From Clostridiales bacterium (lineage in GTDB: Bacteria; Bacillota; Clostridia; Lachnospirales; Lachnospiraceae), in assembly GCA_021204025.1 (NCBI GenBank), contig JAJQAC010000019.1, positions 1-64,000 of the forward strand: a stretch of 64,000 nucleotides of DNA, written 5' to 3'. The notes under the pieces were generated by a model that was not told the origin of the DNA, searched no databases, and was given only the letters and a program-made list of their open reading frames with translations. A program made the position numbers and the translations under genes. Below, piece by piece: positions 35,593 through 44,459 of this stretch. Each line of letters opens with the position of its first letter. Positions within the stretch are counted from its first letter, which is position 1.

Positions 35593-35623
35593 ATGCGCTG
35601 CATCAGTGGCGTATATCCGTTTA
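35593..35623. repeat. Short intergenic repeat (copy 2)
   Basis: ATGCGCTGCATCAG then ATCCGTTTA; closely matches 18541-18571. The end overlaps the stop codon of the small minus-strand gene. Confidence 0.4.
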
Positions 35624-35752
35624 GAAACCGCGGTTTACAATGTAAGAAAACCAAAGGACGCTGTAAACGGTAATTCCGGCCACTACGACAGAAATCGCAT
35701 TACCAACAAATTCACTGTTTTCCTTCCAAAAAGTATGTATATTCTTCAACAT
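35621..35752 (-). CDS. 43-residue membrane peptide (copy 1)
   Basis: A small gene below usual ORF cut-offs. It starts at ATG 35752 with TAAGGAGG eight bases before and encodes 43 residues beginning MLKNIHTFWKENSEF, followed by one hydrophobic segment (about 17-38) and a short NRGF tail. A paralogue with the same length, the same N-terminal plan and the same kind of leader is at 54073-54204. Shared start, ribosome site, length and leader argue that it is a real gene. The function is unknown. Small membrane toxins of type I systems or regulatory peptides are options. Confidence 0.72.
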   Translation of the reverse strand: MLKNIHTFWKENSEFVGNAISVVVAGITVYSVLWFSYIVNRGF

Positions 35753-35945
35753 AATCGTTACCTCCTTAAATTATGAGTTCGATCTGCCTGACGGCAGGTT
35801 TCATGGTTTCATCGGTAAGGTGCCCTGCGGGTAAAGTGCCCTGCGGGGATTTCCAACCGACACCCATAGGATACAGCAAACGGAAAGAAAAATTCAGGTG
35901 TTATATTGAGGAAAAAGAGGGTGATATTGACTTAAAATCCATAGA
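35753..35945 (-). promoter_or_regulatory. Conserved leader of the 43-aa peptide (copy 1)
   Basis: Plus-strand ACCGACACCCATAGGATAC (35856-35874) is identical in the copy at 54308-54326, and the outer 65 bases up to ATATTGACTTA align without gaps. Read on the minus strand, GTCGGT can pair with ACCGAT downstream, and a hairpin (CTGCC-GTCA-GGCAG) lies before the ribosome site. The arrangement suggests a structured 5' RNA or a complex promoter region. Confidence 0.55.
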
Positions 35946-36020
35946 TTCTTCCAGTTTTCAAAAAATATTACGATTGAAATAAACCTGAGAAAATTTAAAA
36001 TTTTAATTAAAGAAAAGATA

Positions 36021-36044
36021 CAGGTTCTCAGAATTCAGAACCTG
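36021..36044 (+). repeat. Stem-loop before the sugar ABC operon
   Basis: CAGGTTCT and AGAACCTG with an 8-base loop. A possible promoter (TTGAAA, 16 bases, TAAAAT) lies just before it, so it would be in the 5' leader. No T-run follows. Confidence 0.4.
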
Positions 36045-36102
36045 AACGACTGGAATCAGTGGTTAGGTGAACCCGGAAGAGAGAAAAAGAAGGAGGGAAA
36101 AC

Positions 36103-37608
36103 GTGTCGGAATATGTTCTTGAATTAAAGGGTATTACTAAGATTTTCCCGGGCGTCAAGGCGCTGAACAACGTGCAGTTCCAGTTGCTGCCCGGTGAAGT
36201 TCACGCGTTGATGGGAGAGAATGGTGCCGGTAAGTCCACATTTATCAAGGTAATTACCGGCGTACATAAGGCAGAGGAAGGCGAGATATTTCTTGACGGA
36301 GAGAAGGTAGACTTCAAGGGGCCGAAGGATGCGCAGGAGGCAGGTATCGCTGCTGTTTATCAGCATCCGACTTCCTATCCGGATCTGACCGTGGCAGAAA
36401 ATATTTTTATGGGTCATGAAATCGTGAAGAACCATATGATCCAGTGGGGAGCCATGAACGCGGAGGCAAACAAACTGCTGCAGAAGCTGGACGCGGACTT
36501 TGATGCGAAAGCGGAGATGGGAACCCTGAGTGTCGCGCAGCAGCAGATGGTAGAAATCGCGAAAGCCATATCGACCAATGCCAGAATTATCATCCTGGAC
36601 GAGCCGACCGCGTCACTGACAAGAGCCGAGTCGGAAAAGCTCTATAAACTGGTTGATCAGCTGAAGGAAGATGGGGTTTCCATTATCTTCATATCCCATC
36701 GATTTGAGGATATGTACCGTCTGGCTTCGCGTGTAACAGTATTTCGTGACTCCCAGTATATCGGTACGTATCCGGTAGACGGGATTACGAATGCAGATCT
36801 GATCAAAGCAATGGTTGGACGGGAGATTACTACGATGTATCCGAAGCCAAAGGTGGAAATCGGCGATGAGGTATTGCGGATCGAACATTTCTCCATGCCC
36901 GGTTATTTTAAGGATGTCTCATTTAACGTGCGGGCAGGGGAGATCCTGGGTATGACCGGACTTGTTGGCGCGGGACGCACTGAGGTAGTGGAAGCAGTTT
37001 GTGGTATCACGCAGGTGGAGGAAGGAAAAGTTTATCTGAATAGGGAAGAGATTCATATCCGGAAACCGATTGATGCTATGAAAAAAGGAATAATCCTTCT
37101 CCCAGAGGATCGCCAGAAGGAAGGATTGATTATGAGCTGGGGACTCGGACGCAATGTTACGCTCCCCATCATGGGCAAATATGCAAAGCGGGGCCTGAAT
37201 GATAACAAAAAGGAGCGCGAAGTGTCGCGTGACCTTCTGGAGTCTGTAGATACAAAGGCGGTCGATATCTTCCAGCCGGCTAGTTCGCTTTCCGGCGGCA
37301 ATCAGCAGAAGGTTGTCGTGGCAAAGGCGCTGGGACAGGAGATGAAGGTTGTTATCATGGATGAGCCGACGAAGGGTGTCGACGTTGGCGCAAAAGCCGA
37401 GATCTATGCAATCATGGGCGATCTCGCAAAACAGGGCTATGCGATCATCCTGATTTCCTCTGAGATGCCCGAGATCCTGGGCATGGCAGATCGGATTTTT
37501 GTCATGTGCAACGGCAGAAAGACCGGAGAGCTCATGAGGGAAGAGGCGACGCAGGAGATTATTCTTGATCTTTCTATGGAAAAAGCGAGCGGAAAGGAGG
37601 CGAGGTAA
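36103..37608 (+). CDS. Sugar ABC transporter ATPase (RbsA/RhaT-like)
   Basis: About 501 residues with two ATPase halves. First Walker A GENGAGKST with LSVAQQQMVEIAKAIS; second half has LSGGNQQKVVVAKALG and VIMDEPTKGVDVGAKAEIY. The start is GTG at 36103 with AAGGAGGG before it, rather than an upstream ATG. The carbohydrate-uptake type 2 layout fits ribose, galactose, rhamnose or AI-2 importers. The nearby rhamnose genes favour L-rhamnose or a related deoxy sugar. Confidence 0.88.
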   Translation: MSEYVLELKGITKIFPGVKALNNVQFQLLPGEVHALMGENGAGKSTFIKVITGVHKAEEGEIFLDGEKVDFKGPKDAQEAGIAAVYQHPTSYPDLTVAENIFMGHEIVKNHMIQWGAMNAEANKLLQKLDADFDAKAEMGTLSVAQQQMVEIAKAISTNARIIILDEPTASLTRAESEKLYKLVDQLKEDGVSIIFISHRFEDMYRLASRVTVFRDSQYIGTYPVDGITNADLIKAMVGREITTMYPKPKVEIGDEVLRIEHFSMPGYFKDVSFNVRAGEILGMTGLVGAGRTEVVEAVCGITQVEEGKVYLNREEIHIRKPIDAMKKGIILLPEDRQKEGLIMSWGLGRNVTLPIMGKYAKRGLNDNKKEREVSRDLLESVDTKAVDIFQPASSLSGGNQQKVVVAKALGQEMKVVIMDEPTKGVDVGAKAEIYAIMGDLAKQGYAIILISSEMPEILGMADRIFVMCNGRKTGELMREEATQEIILDLSMEKASGKEAR

Positions 37609-38601
37609 ATGAAAAAGGATTCCATGTTGAAAAAGATTACAGGATCTCGTGAGGCGCTGCTTGCACTGATTCTGATCCTGCTGTTTATTGTCGTAACAGG
37701 TTTTAATTCGTCTTTCCTGACCCCGTCTTCTCTGCAGCAGCTGATTAAGAACAATGCAGTAACGATGGTAATGGCACTGGGAATGTTGTGTGTCATGCTG
37801 GTCGGTGGAATCGACATTTCGATTATGTCTACGCTGGCCTTATCTGGTATGGCGATCGGCATGCTACTGAAATACGGTCACATATCCGGCACAATTCTTC
37901 CATTTGTGATTACGATGGCGATCGGCACAGTTTGTGGGCTGGTGGTTGGACTTGTGGTTTCACGGGTGGACGTCCCGCCGATCATAGCGACGATGGGATT
38001 TATGTATATCTATCGGGCGATGGGTTATCTGATTTCCAACGGCGGCGAATGGGCGAGCGCTTCGGCACTTGGAAGTTTCAGTGACTTCGCGACGTCAAGT
38101 TTTCTCGGTATCAACTGTGTGATCTGGATCGTGATTGTGTGTTATGCGTTTTTCTTCTGGTTTATGAAGTGGACGAGAACCGGTCGTAAGATTTATGCAG
38201 TCGGCAGCAATCCGGAGGCTGCGGATGTTTCCGGTATCAACGTAAGAAATATTAAACTTCTGGCATTCACCATCATGGGGCTCCTGGCTGGCTTAGGCGG
38301 TGCGCTGCAGGTAGGAATTTATGCATCGGCTATGCCGAATATGCAAAAAGGCGGAGAAATGGACGTGATTGCAGCCTGTGTAATCGGTGGTGTCAGCATG
38401 AGTGGCGGCAGAGGAAGCGTGATCGGAACGCTGCTGGGTTCCCTGATCCTTGCAACGATTGTAAAAGCACTGCCTCTGATTGGGATTGATTCTCTGGCCC
38501 AGAATACATTCAAGGGTGTCCTGATCCTGGTCGTAGTTGTCGTCAATGTCATCCTGCAGCGTATCTCTGACAGGAACGCACTCAAAGGAAGGGAGATGTA
38601 A
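37609..38601 (+). CDS. Sugar ABC transporter permease 1 (RbsC-like)
   Basis: A 330-residue permease with about eight to ten hydrophobic segments. Family text: MALGMLCVMLVGGIDISIMS, GLVVSRVDVPPIIATMGFMY, and a loop with AVGSNPEAADVSGINVRN. It starts right after the ATPase stop. Works as a pair with the next permease. Confidence 0.88.
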   Translation: MKKDSMLKKITGSREALLALILILLFIVVTGFNSSFLTPSSLQQLIKNNAVTMVMALGMLCVMLVGGIDISIMSTLALSGMAIGMLLKYGHISGTILPFVITMAIGTVCGLVVGLVVSRVDVPPIIATMGFMYIYRAMGYLISNGGEWASASALGSFSDFATSSFLGINCVIWIVIVCYAFFFWFMKWTRTGRKIYAVGSNPEAADVSGINVRNIKLLAFTIMGLLAGLGGALQVGIYASAMPNMQKGGEMDVIAACVIGGVSMSGGRGSVIGTLLGSLILATIVKALPLIGIDSLAQNTFKGVLILVVVVVNVILQRISDRNALKGREM

Positions 38602-38603
38602 TC

Positions 38604-39611
38604 ATGGCTGGAAAATCTGGAAGAACGATCAATAATATACCGGAAAACCCGGTTCGGAAAATGATATTCAGCTGGGAAGGCATTCTCTTTCTTCTGCTGA
38701 TTGCAATCAATATTTTTTGCTCCATGTATTCGGAATTTTACAATATCAGCAGCCTGCTGCGGCAGATGCCCGTATATCTGGCGGAAGTATTTCTGATGCT
38801 CGGTATGGCTTTCATCCTGGTGATGGGCGAGATTGACATTTCAGTGGGTTCTATCGTATGCCTCTCAGCTACGCTTGCCTGCCTGTCGTCCAATGCGGGA
38901 CTTCCTTTTCCGGCAGTGTTCCTGGTTTCGCTTCTTGTGGGAACTGCCTGTGGGATCGTCAATGCTCTGATTCTGACAAATTTTCAGGAGTTGCCTCCGA
39001 TGATTGTAACGCTGTCGACACAGATCATCTTCCGAGGCTTGGCAGAGATCATACTGGGAAGCGGTGGGTCTGTGTCTGTGTCGAACACAGCCGGATTCCG
39101 GGCGATCGCAGGTAAGGTCGGCCAGGTACCATATATCCTGTTCTTGGTGCTGATTCTGGCTGTCATTTATGCAGTTGTTCTGGGAAAAAGTACTTTTGGA
39201 CGCAGTGTATATGCGATCGGGACAAACCGAACAACAGCATATTACTCGGGCATTCCGGTGCAGAAAATACGCTTCGTCATCTACACCCTGATGGGAACGT
39301 TGTGTGGGGTGTGCGCGATGTTCCTGATTTCAAACTCCTACGGCGCGAACACAACAACCGGTGAGAACTTCGAGATGGACGCGATCGCAATGGCTGTGTT
39401 CGGAGGAATCATGTCAACAGGAGGAAGGGGAAATATCGCCGGAGGTGTGATCTCCGCGATTATCATCGTCTGTCTGAGAGTCGGTCTTGGACAGAGAAAT
39501 GTAAACGCACAGGTCATCCTGCTGATTATCGGTTTGCTGTTGATCTGTACTGTTGGTCTGCCGAATCTGGTAAAAAATATGAGACAGACCCGGAAGGTTA
39601 AGAAAAACTGA
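38604..39611 (+). CDS. Sugar ABC transporter permease 2 (RbsC-like)
   Basis: A 335-residue permease homologous to the previous one (FILVMGEIDISVGSIVCLSA, AIGTNRTTAYYSGIPVQKI). Two distinct permeases in a row are typical of rhamnose and AI-2 importers. It starts two bases after the upstream stop. Confidence 0.88.
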   Translation: MAGKSGRTINNIPENPVRKMIFSWEGILFLLLIAINIFCSMYSEFYNISSLLRQMPVYLAEVFLMLGMAFILVMGEIDISVGSIVCLSATLACLSSNAGLPFPAVFLVSLLVGTACGIVNALILTNFQELPPMIVTLSTQIIFRGLAEIILGSGGSVSVSNTAGFRAIAGKVGQVPYILFLVLILAVIYAVVLGKSTFGRSVYAIGTNRTTAYYSGIPVQKIRFVIYTLMGTLCGVCAMFLISNSYGANTTTGENFEMDAIAMAVFGGIMSTGGRGNIAGGVISAIIIVCLRVGLGQRNVNAQVILLIIGLLLICTVGLPNLVKNMRQTRKVKKN

Positions 39612-39630
39612 GTATTCAACCTGCTGTAAG

Positions 39631-39652
39631 CCGTATCCGGGAAAGGGTACGG
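39631..39652 (+). repeat. Stem-loop before the binding-protein gene
   Basis: CCGTATCC and GGGTACGG pair over a 6-base loop. Such hairpins often adjust binding-protein mRNA levels relative to the permease genes. There is no T-run, so it is not a standard terminator. Confidence 0.45.
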
Positions 39653-39693
39653 ATGCAAAATACAAAAATAATACTACAAGGAGGATTTATTTT

Positions 39694-40833
39694 ATGAAGA
39701 AAAAAATCATCAGTGCGTTACTTTGCGCAGCAATGGCGACATCCCTGTTAGCGGGCTGCGGCAGTTCATCCGCAGGTTCATCCAGTACAACGACGAGCGC
39801 CGCTACGGAAGCCGCTGCATCAACGGAAACAGCAGCAAAAGCCGGTGAATCAGCGGGGAGCGCGGATACGGATTCATCTTCCGGTTCTTATGCGGGACAG
39901 AAAATTGCCCTGGTCGGTAAGTCTGCAGGAAACGCGTTCTTTGAGATCGCGGCTGCCACTTTTGTATCAACCGTCGAGTCAGAAGGAGGCACGGTAGACA
40001 TCGTATATCCGGAGGAAGCGACGGCAGATGCTCAGATTAAGGTACTCGATAATCTGATCTCTCAGGATTATGACGCGATCTGTCTGTCTGCGAATGATAC
40101 AAACGCACTGCAGGCAAAACTGGAAGAAGCCATGGATGCCGGTATCGCTGTATCCAGCTTTGACTCCGCTCCAAATGCGGACAGCCGCCAGATTTTCGTG
40201 AATCAGGCTGGCACAACCGCAGTTGCTCAGGCACTGGTAGACGCAGTTTATGATATTACCGGCGGGGAAGGTCAGTGGGCAATTTTGTCTGCTACTTCGC
40301 AGGCTTCCAACCAGAACGCCTGGATCGACGCGATGAAGGCGATCATCGCGGCAAATGATCAGTATGCGAACCTGGAACTGGTTGAGGTTGCATATGGTGA
40401 TGATGAGGCTCAGAAATCTACGGATCAGACAGAAGCGCTTCTGCAGAATTATCCGGATCTGAAAGTAATCTGTGCTCCGACAACCGTCGGTATCGCCGCT
40501 GCTGCAAAATACTTGCAGGATAACAGTGCAAGCTGCAAACTGACCGGTCTTGGCCTTCCGTCCGAAATGGAAGCCTATACCGGTGATGGTGATGACTACA
40601 GCTGCCCATATTTCTATCTGTGGGATATGGAAGGACTGGGGACGCTGAGCGCATATGCGACGATGGCCCTGGTCAGTGGGGAAATCACAGGAGCTCTTGA
40701 CGAGACCTTTACTGCCGGCGATCTTGGCGAGTATACCATCACCGCGGCGGATGACGGCGGTACGGAAATTGTCCTTGGCCTGCCGCTCGAATTTACACCT
40801 GAGAATGTCTCTGAGTATGCAAAACTGTATTGA
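39694..40833 (+). CDS. Sugar-binding lipoprotein (RhaS/LsrB-like)
   Basis: A 379-residue lipoprotein; lipobox LLAGC, then a Ser/Thr/Ala-rich linker, then a periplasmic-binding fold (KIALVGKSAGNAFFEIAAAT, SFDSAPNADSRQIFVNQAG, GEGQWAILSATSQASNQNAW). Closely related in layout to the second binding protein at 44460. It delivers sugar to the two permeases. AAGGAGG lies about eight bases before the start. Confidence 0.9.
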   Translation: MKKKIISALLCAAMATSLLAGCGSSSAGSSSTTTSAATEAAASTETAAKAGESAGSADTDSSSGSYAGQKIALVGKSAGNAFFEIAAATFVSTVESEGGTVDIVYPEEATADAQIKVLDNLISQDYDAICLSANDTNALQAKLEEAMDAGIAVSSFDSAPNADSRQIFVNQAGTTAVAQALVDAVYDITGGEGQWAILSATSQASNQNAWIDAMKAIIAANDQYANLELVEVAYGDDEAQKSTDQTEALLQNYPDLKVICAPTTVGIAAAAKYLQDNSASCKLTGLGLPSEMEAYTGDGDDYSCPYFYLWDMEGLGTLSAYATMALVSGEITGALDETFTAGDLGEYTITAADDGGTEIVLGLPLEFTPENVSEYAKLY

Positions 40834-40917
40834 TGAAATTTTGTCTTTCACTCGCCGCATCGGGCGGATGCAGCGTCAACCGCAAAATTTCCATATCCGC
40901 CTGTATGTATAGAATGC

Positions 40918-40950
40918 GGGACGGCGCTGTAAAGGCTCCGTCCCTTTCGA
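40918..40950. terminator. Terminator between convergent genes
   Basis: GGGACGG and CCGTCCC pair over a 13-base loop, followed by TTTCG. Lies between the binding protein and the convergent kinase gene. Confidence 0.65.
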
Positions 40951-40989
40951 TAAACCTGAAGTGGAAAGAGATTATTGTGCATAAGCAGA

Positions 40990-42801
40990 TCATTGACAAT
41001 GCAAAAGAGCCGGGAGACGAATCTGCGTGCTGGTTCCCTGTCCTTTTTGGCTTTCATAGGACAGACCATAGCGTTCCCCATAGAGAAGCTGCAGCCGCGC
41101 GTGTGTGTTATATACGCCAATATTGCTGCCGCTGCCTTCCGGCTGTTTGTCCCCTGAGAGAATGGAGTCGATCTGCTCTTTGCTCATGCCGACTCCGTCA
41201 TCAGAAATCAACAGGATCAGATCATCGCCCTCCGGCCATCCGGTGATCAGGATGGTGCCGGATTTTTCCGGCTTTTCCATAATACCGTGCTGAATACAGT
41301 TTTCCACGATTGGCTGGAGCGTCAGCCTGGGGATTTCGTAATCTTCCATGAAGTCCGGCACATCGATCATAAACTGGATCCGGTTTTCGTAGCGCATATT
41401 CTGGAGCTGTACATAGAGAGAGACATGTTCCAGTTCATCTTTTATGACACCGTTCATGTTCTTGCGGCTCAGGGTCAGTTTGTAGAATCTGGATAGTGCC
41501 TGTATTGCCTGTGTCACTTCCGTCCTTTTTTCCGTCTGCGCGAGCCAGTTGATCATGTCAAGTGTGTTATAAAGGAAGTGTGGATTAATCTGAGACTGCA
41601 AAGCATTGAATTCCTTCAGCTTCAGTTCTTCCGCAGTACGGATCTGTTGATCCAGTAAACGGTTAATTTCGTCAGACATATAATTATAGGTGGTCACTAG
41701 ATCACCGATCTCGTCGATGGATGGTTCGGCGTTGTCGATGCGCTCAGGTCGATCATTGTGAACATGCTGCATTTTCCGGCTCAGACTTGCAATCCGCTCA
41801 GAAATGGATCGTGAGAGGAGAACAGAGAACAGGAAAGCCAGGATAAAGAAAGCGATGTACATACCGATAAACTGGAATACGAGGGTTCTTCCTTTTTTTA
41901 CCAATCCGGCTGAGGAAAGGATCGATACCAGATGCCAGTCTGTATCGGGAATCGAATAATATCCCACGTAAATGTTGTCACTCAGATAAGCGCGGGTCGT
42001 ATAAATATTGACGCCGCCGACAAGCTCACTTAAAGTCTCATTGGACATATAGTAGGCACCGGACAGGGAAGAGTCTGAGACAGATACGACAACATCACGG
42101 TCGTTGAGGATATAGCAGGCGCTGTTATCCGTATTCATATTGTCGCTCAGAATCGAGGATAATCTGTCCTGAGAAAAATAAACCGCCAGATAAGCCTGAC
42201 CTTCGGTACCGCTGTAAAGTCTTGTGATATAGGCAAGCTGTCCACGCGTGGTATCTTCTGTGACAGACAGATAGAGGCTGGGACAGAGAAGAGAGTCAGC
42301 GCTGGTGGAACTGAAAATACCATACCAGTAAGTGCCGGTGACAGTGGAAAGAGGAGAAAAAAGCGCAGCTTCGGTATCCACGTCAATCAGAAAGGATAAC
42401 TTACCGTCAACATAGAGTTTGATGTCCGTAATGAGGTCTCCGTCTTTTTGAGCTTCCGCTTCCTCAACGAGCTGTCTGACCTGTCGGGCAAGCATGGTAT
42501 CAGAAAGGATATAACCATATTCCGGCAGAAGCCAGCCGGCAGCATGGCTTTCTTCCAGTGCGAGAGAAGCATTCCTGACCTGTGAAAGTACATTTTCGAT
42601 GGAACCTGCGGTCTGCCCGGCGAGAGACTGTTCTTCCAGAATGGTTTCGGACACGACAGAATCATATAAATGATTGTACAGGAAAAAAGACAACACAATC
42701 GTCAGAAGAAAGATCAGCAGTCCGTGGGAAATCAGTAGTTTATACAAAAGTCTGATATCGTAAAGATAATTATGCCAGATTTTTTTGAAAAAATATTTCA
42801 T
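40990..42801 (-). CDS. YesM-like sensor histidine kinase
   Basis: A 603-residue membrane kinase. The first membrane segment is near residues 23-43, then a large extracellular sensor domain (about 45-300), a second segment near 305-325, a HAMP-like linker, and the His kinase domain with QINPHFLYNTLDMINWLAQ. The ATPase end has LISDDGVGMSKEQ. Stop and start overlap with the response regulator gene by four bases. It probably senses the sugar with help of a binding protein. Confidence 0.9.
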   Translation of the reverse strand: MKYFFKKIWHNYLYDIRLLYKLLISHGLLIFLLTIVLSFFLYNHLYDSVVSETILEEQSLAGQTAGSIENVLSQVRNASLALEESHAAGWLLPEYGYILSDTMLARQVRQLVEEAEAQKDGDLITDIKLYVDGKLSFLIDVDTEAALFSPLSTVTGTYWYGIFSSTSADSLLCPSLYLSVTEDTTRGQLAYITRLYSGTEGQAYLAVYFSQDRLSSILSDNMNTDNSACYILNDRDVVVSVSDSSLSGAYYMSNETLSELVGGVNIYTTRAYLSDNIYVGYYSIPDTDWHLVSILSSAGLVKKGRTLVFQFIGMYIAFFILAFLFSVLLSRSISERIASLSRKMQHVHNDRPERIDNAEPSIDEIGDLVTTYNYMSDEINRLLDQQIRTAEELKLKEFNALQSQINPHFLYNTLDMINWLAQTEKRTEVTQAIQALSRFYKLTLSRKNMNGVIKDELEHVSLYVQLQNMRYENRIQFMIDVPDFMEDYEIPRLTLQPIVENCIQHGIMEKPEKSGTILITGWPEGDDLILLISDDGVGMSKEQIDSILSGDKQPEGSGSNIGVYNTHARLQLLYGERYGLSYESQKGQGTSTQIRLPALLHCQ

Positions 42802-44345
42802 GCCAGAAGTTTCTCCCTGTACTCTGTCGGTGATAATCCTGTCGCTTTTTTGAAACTTTTACTGAAATAACCGCCGTCGAGATAGCCGATTCGTGAAGAA
42901 ATATCAGAAACACGGATGCGCGGATCCAGAAGGAGCTGTTTTGCTTTTCCCATGCGGTATTCGGTCAGATACTGATTCAGTGTTTTACCAGTCTCAGTTT
43001 TGAAAACAGTGCAGGCATAGGCAACTGACAGACAGGCGTAATCGCTGATGCTTTTGACTGACAGACTGGCATTGGAATAATTTTTGTAAATATAATCTTT
43101 CATTAACGTGACAGGGCTGCTTTCCTGTGATGAGACAGACGTTTTTTCATTCAGAAGGGTCAGTTCAGCGATCAGCATCTCGTGCAGTTCCTTTAAAGTA
43201 TTGCAGGAGAGAATCCGATCCCAGAGTGGCTCTGAATCATCCATGCAGGAGATCATCCGGATACGATAGGCCTGTTCGATTGCGATGAAAAGTTTGAAAT
43301 AGAGATCTTTGACCGCACTGGGCAGAAGAGAATGAGATTCTCTGAGATATTCATACAGAGAAACGGCTGTCTGTTTCGCGCCTTCATTGTCCAGCCGGGA
43401 GATCAGTTCACTGAAATGAACGTATTCCTGCTCCATATATCCGGTATCGGTTGAAAATGTATTTTGTTCGGATAAGATACTATTATAATCACAGAAAAAA
43501 CTTCCCTGCATCAGTATCGCGGCCTGGTTATAAGATTCATAGACACGCTCGATTCCACGCACTGAAGATCCGACCGACAGAAAAAAGGAGCAGAGTGGGG
43601 TAATCCGTTCTTTGAGGAAATCGGCAAGTTTCATGATAAAAGTGCGATCCCGGATCGTTTCTCCATAGAGGCAGAAAACAAGGACGGAGTCATATTTCAG
43701 CGCATAGATACAACCGCAGGATTTTTTGCGGCATTTATCTTTCAGATCTGACAGAACCGGTGTCAGTTTATCGTCATCCAGACTTGCAAAAGGAGGTATG
43801 GCGGACAGCATCAGGATCGAGAAACAGGTATTGGCGTCAAAAGGCAGATACAGTTCCCGGATCAGTTCCAGAACATTTGCACGGTTTGCGCCGAGAGGTC
43901 TTGTCAGTGCCAGTGTGAGCTGAGAAGAGTTTTCCTGTTGGCGAAGATATTCGGAATATTGGTTTCGTTCCATCATTTCGTGGTAGCGGACCGCTTCTGA
44001 GACAGCTGCGATCACTTCCTGATTATTGATCGGTTTTTCCACGTAGCTGATTGCTTTCAGGCGGATTGCCGCACGCAGATAATCCTTGTCAGAGTAGCCA
44101 CTCATGAAAATAATGCTTGTATTTGGCAGAAATTTTCGTATACGTTCCGCAAAGGTAACACCGTCCATACGCGGCATACGGATATCTGTCAGAACAATTT
44201 CGGGAGAATGAATCCGTGCGAGCTCCAGTCCCTGTACGCCATCCTCCGCTTCCAGTACCTGATGGATCTTAAGGGCTTTCCAGTCGATACTGTTTAACAA
44301 TCCTTTTCTGGTGATGACCTCATCGTCGATCAGCAAGATTTTCAC
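42798..44345 (-). CDS. YesN-like response regulator with AraC DNA-binding domain
   Basis: A 515-residue regulator. Start GTG at 44345, with AAGGGAGG eight to ten bases before; an upstream frame extension is not needed. The receiver domain has ILLIDDE at the N-terminus and VLTDIRMPRMDG around D55, SYVEKP at the end. The C-terminal AraC domain reads LSVAYACTVFKTETGKTLNQ, RMGKAKQLLLDPRIRVSDIS, then IGYLDGGYFSKSFKK. It forms a pair with the kinase and is divergent from the second binding protein. Confidence 0.9.
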   Translation of the reverse strand: MKILLIDDEVITRKGLLNSIDWKALKIHQVLEAEDGVQGLELARIHSPEIVLTDIRMPRMDGVTFAERIRKFLPNTSIIFMSGYSDKDYLRAAIRLKAISYVEKPINNQEVIAAVSEAVRYHEMMERNQYSEYLRQQENSSQLTLALTRPLGANRANVLELIRELYLPFDANTCFSILMLSAIPPFASLDDDKLTPVLSDLKDKCRKKSCGCIYALKYDSVLVFCLYGETIRDRTFIMKLADFLKERITPLCSFFLSVGSSVRGIERVYESYNQAAILMQGSFFCDYNSILSEQNTFSTDTGYMEQEYVHFSELISRLDNEGAKQTAVSLYEYLRESHSLLPSAVKDLYFKLFIAIEQAYRIRMISCMDDSEPLWDRILSCNTLKELHEMLIAELTLLNEKTSVSSQESSPVTLMKDYIYKNYSNASLSVKSISDYACLSVAYACTVFKTETGKTLNQYLTEYRMGKAKQLLLDPRIRVSDISSRIGYLDGGYFSKSFKKATGLSPTEYREKLLA

Positions 44346-44459
44346 ATGATTTTCCTCCCTTTCTGGTATTATTTTAGTAAATTGGGGTATCAAAGTCAAT
44401 GAAAATTGTGCAGTTGTGAATAAATGTGAATGATGATATACTGAAAATTGGAGGAAATG

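Noticed and set aside
35856-35874. Known riboswitch class for the conserved leader block
   Set aside because: I compared it by memory with fluoride, guanidine, ZTP, THF, c-di-GMP and PreQ1 motifs and saw no match; it stays unassigned.
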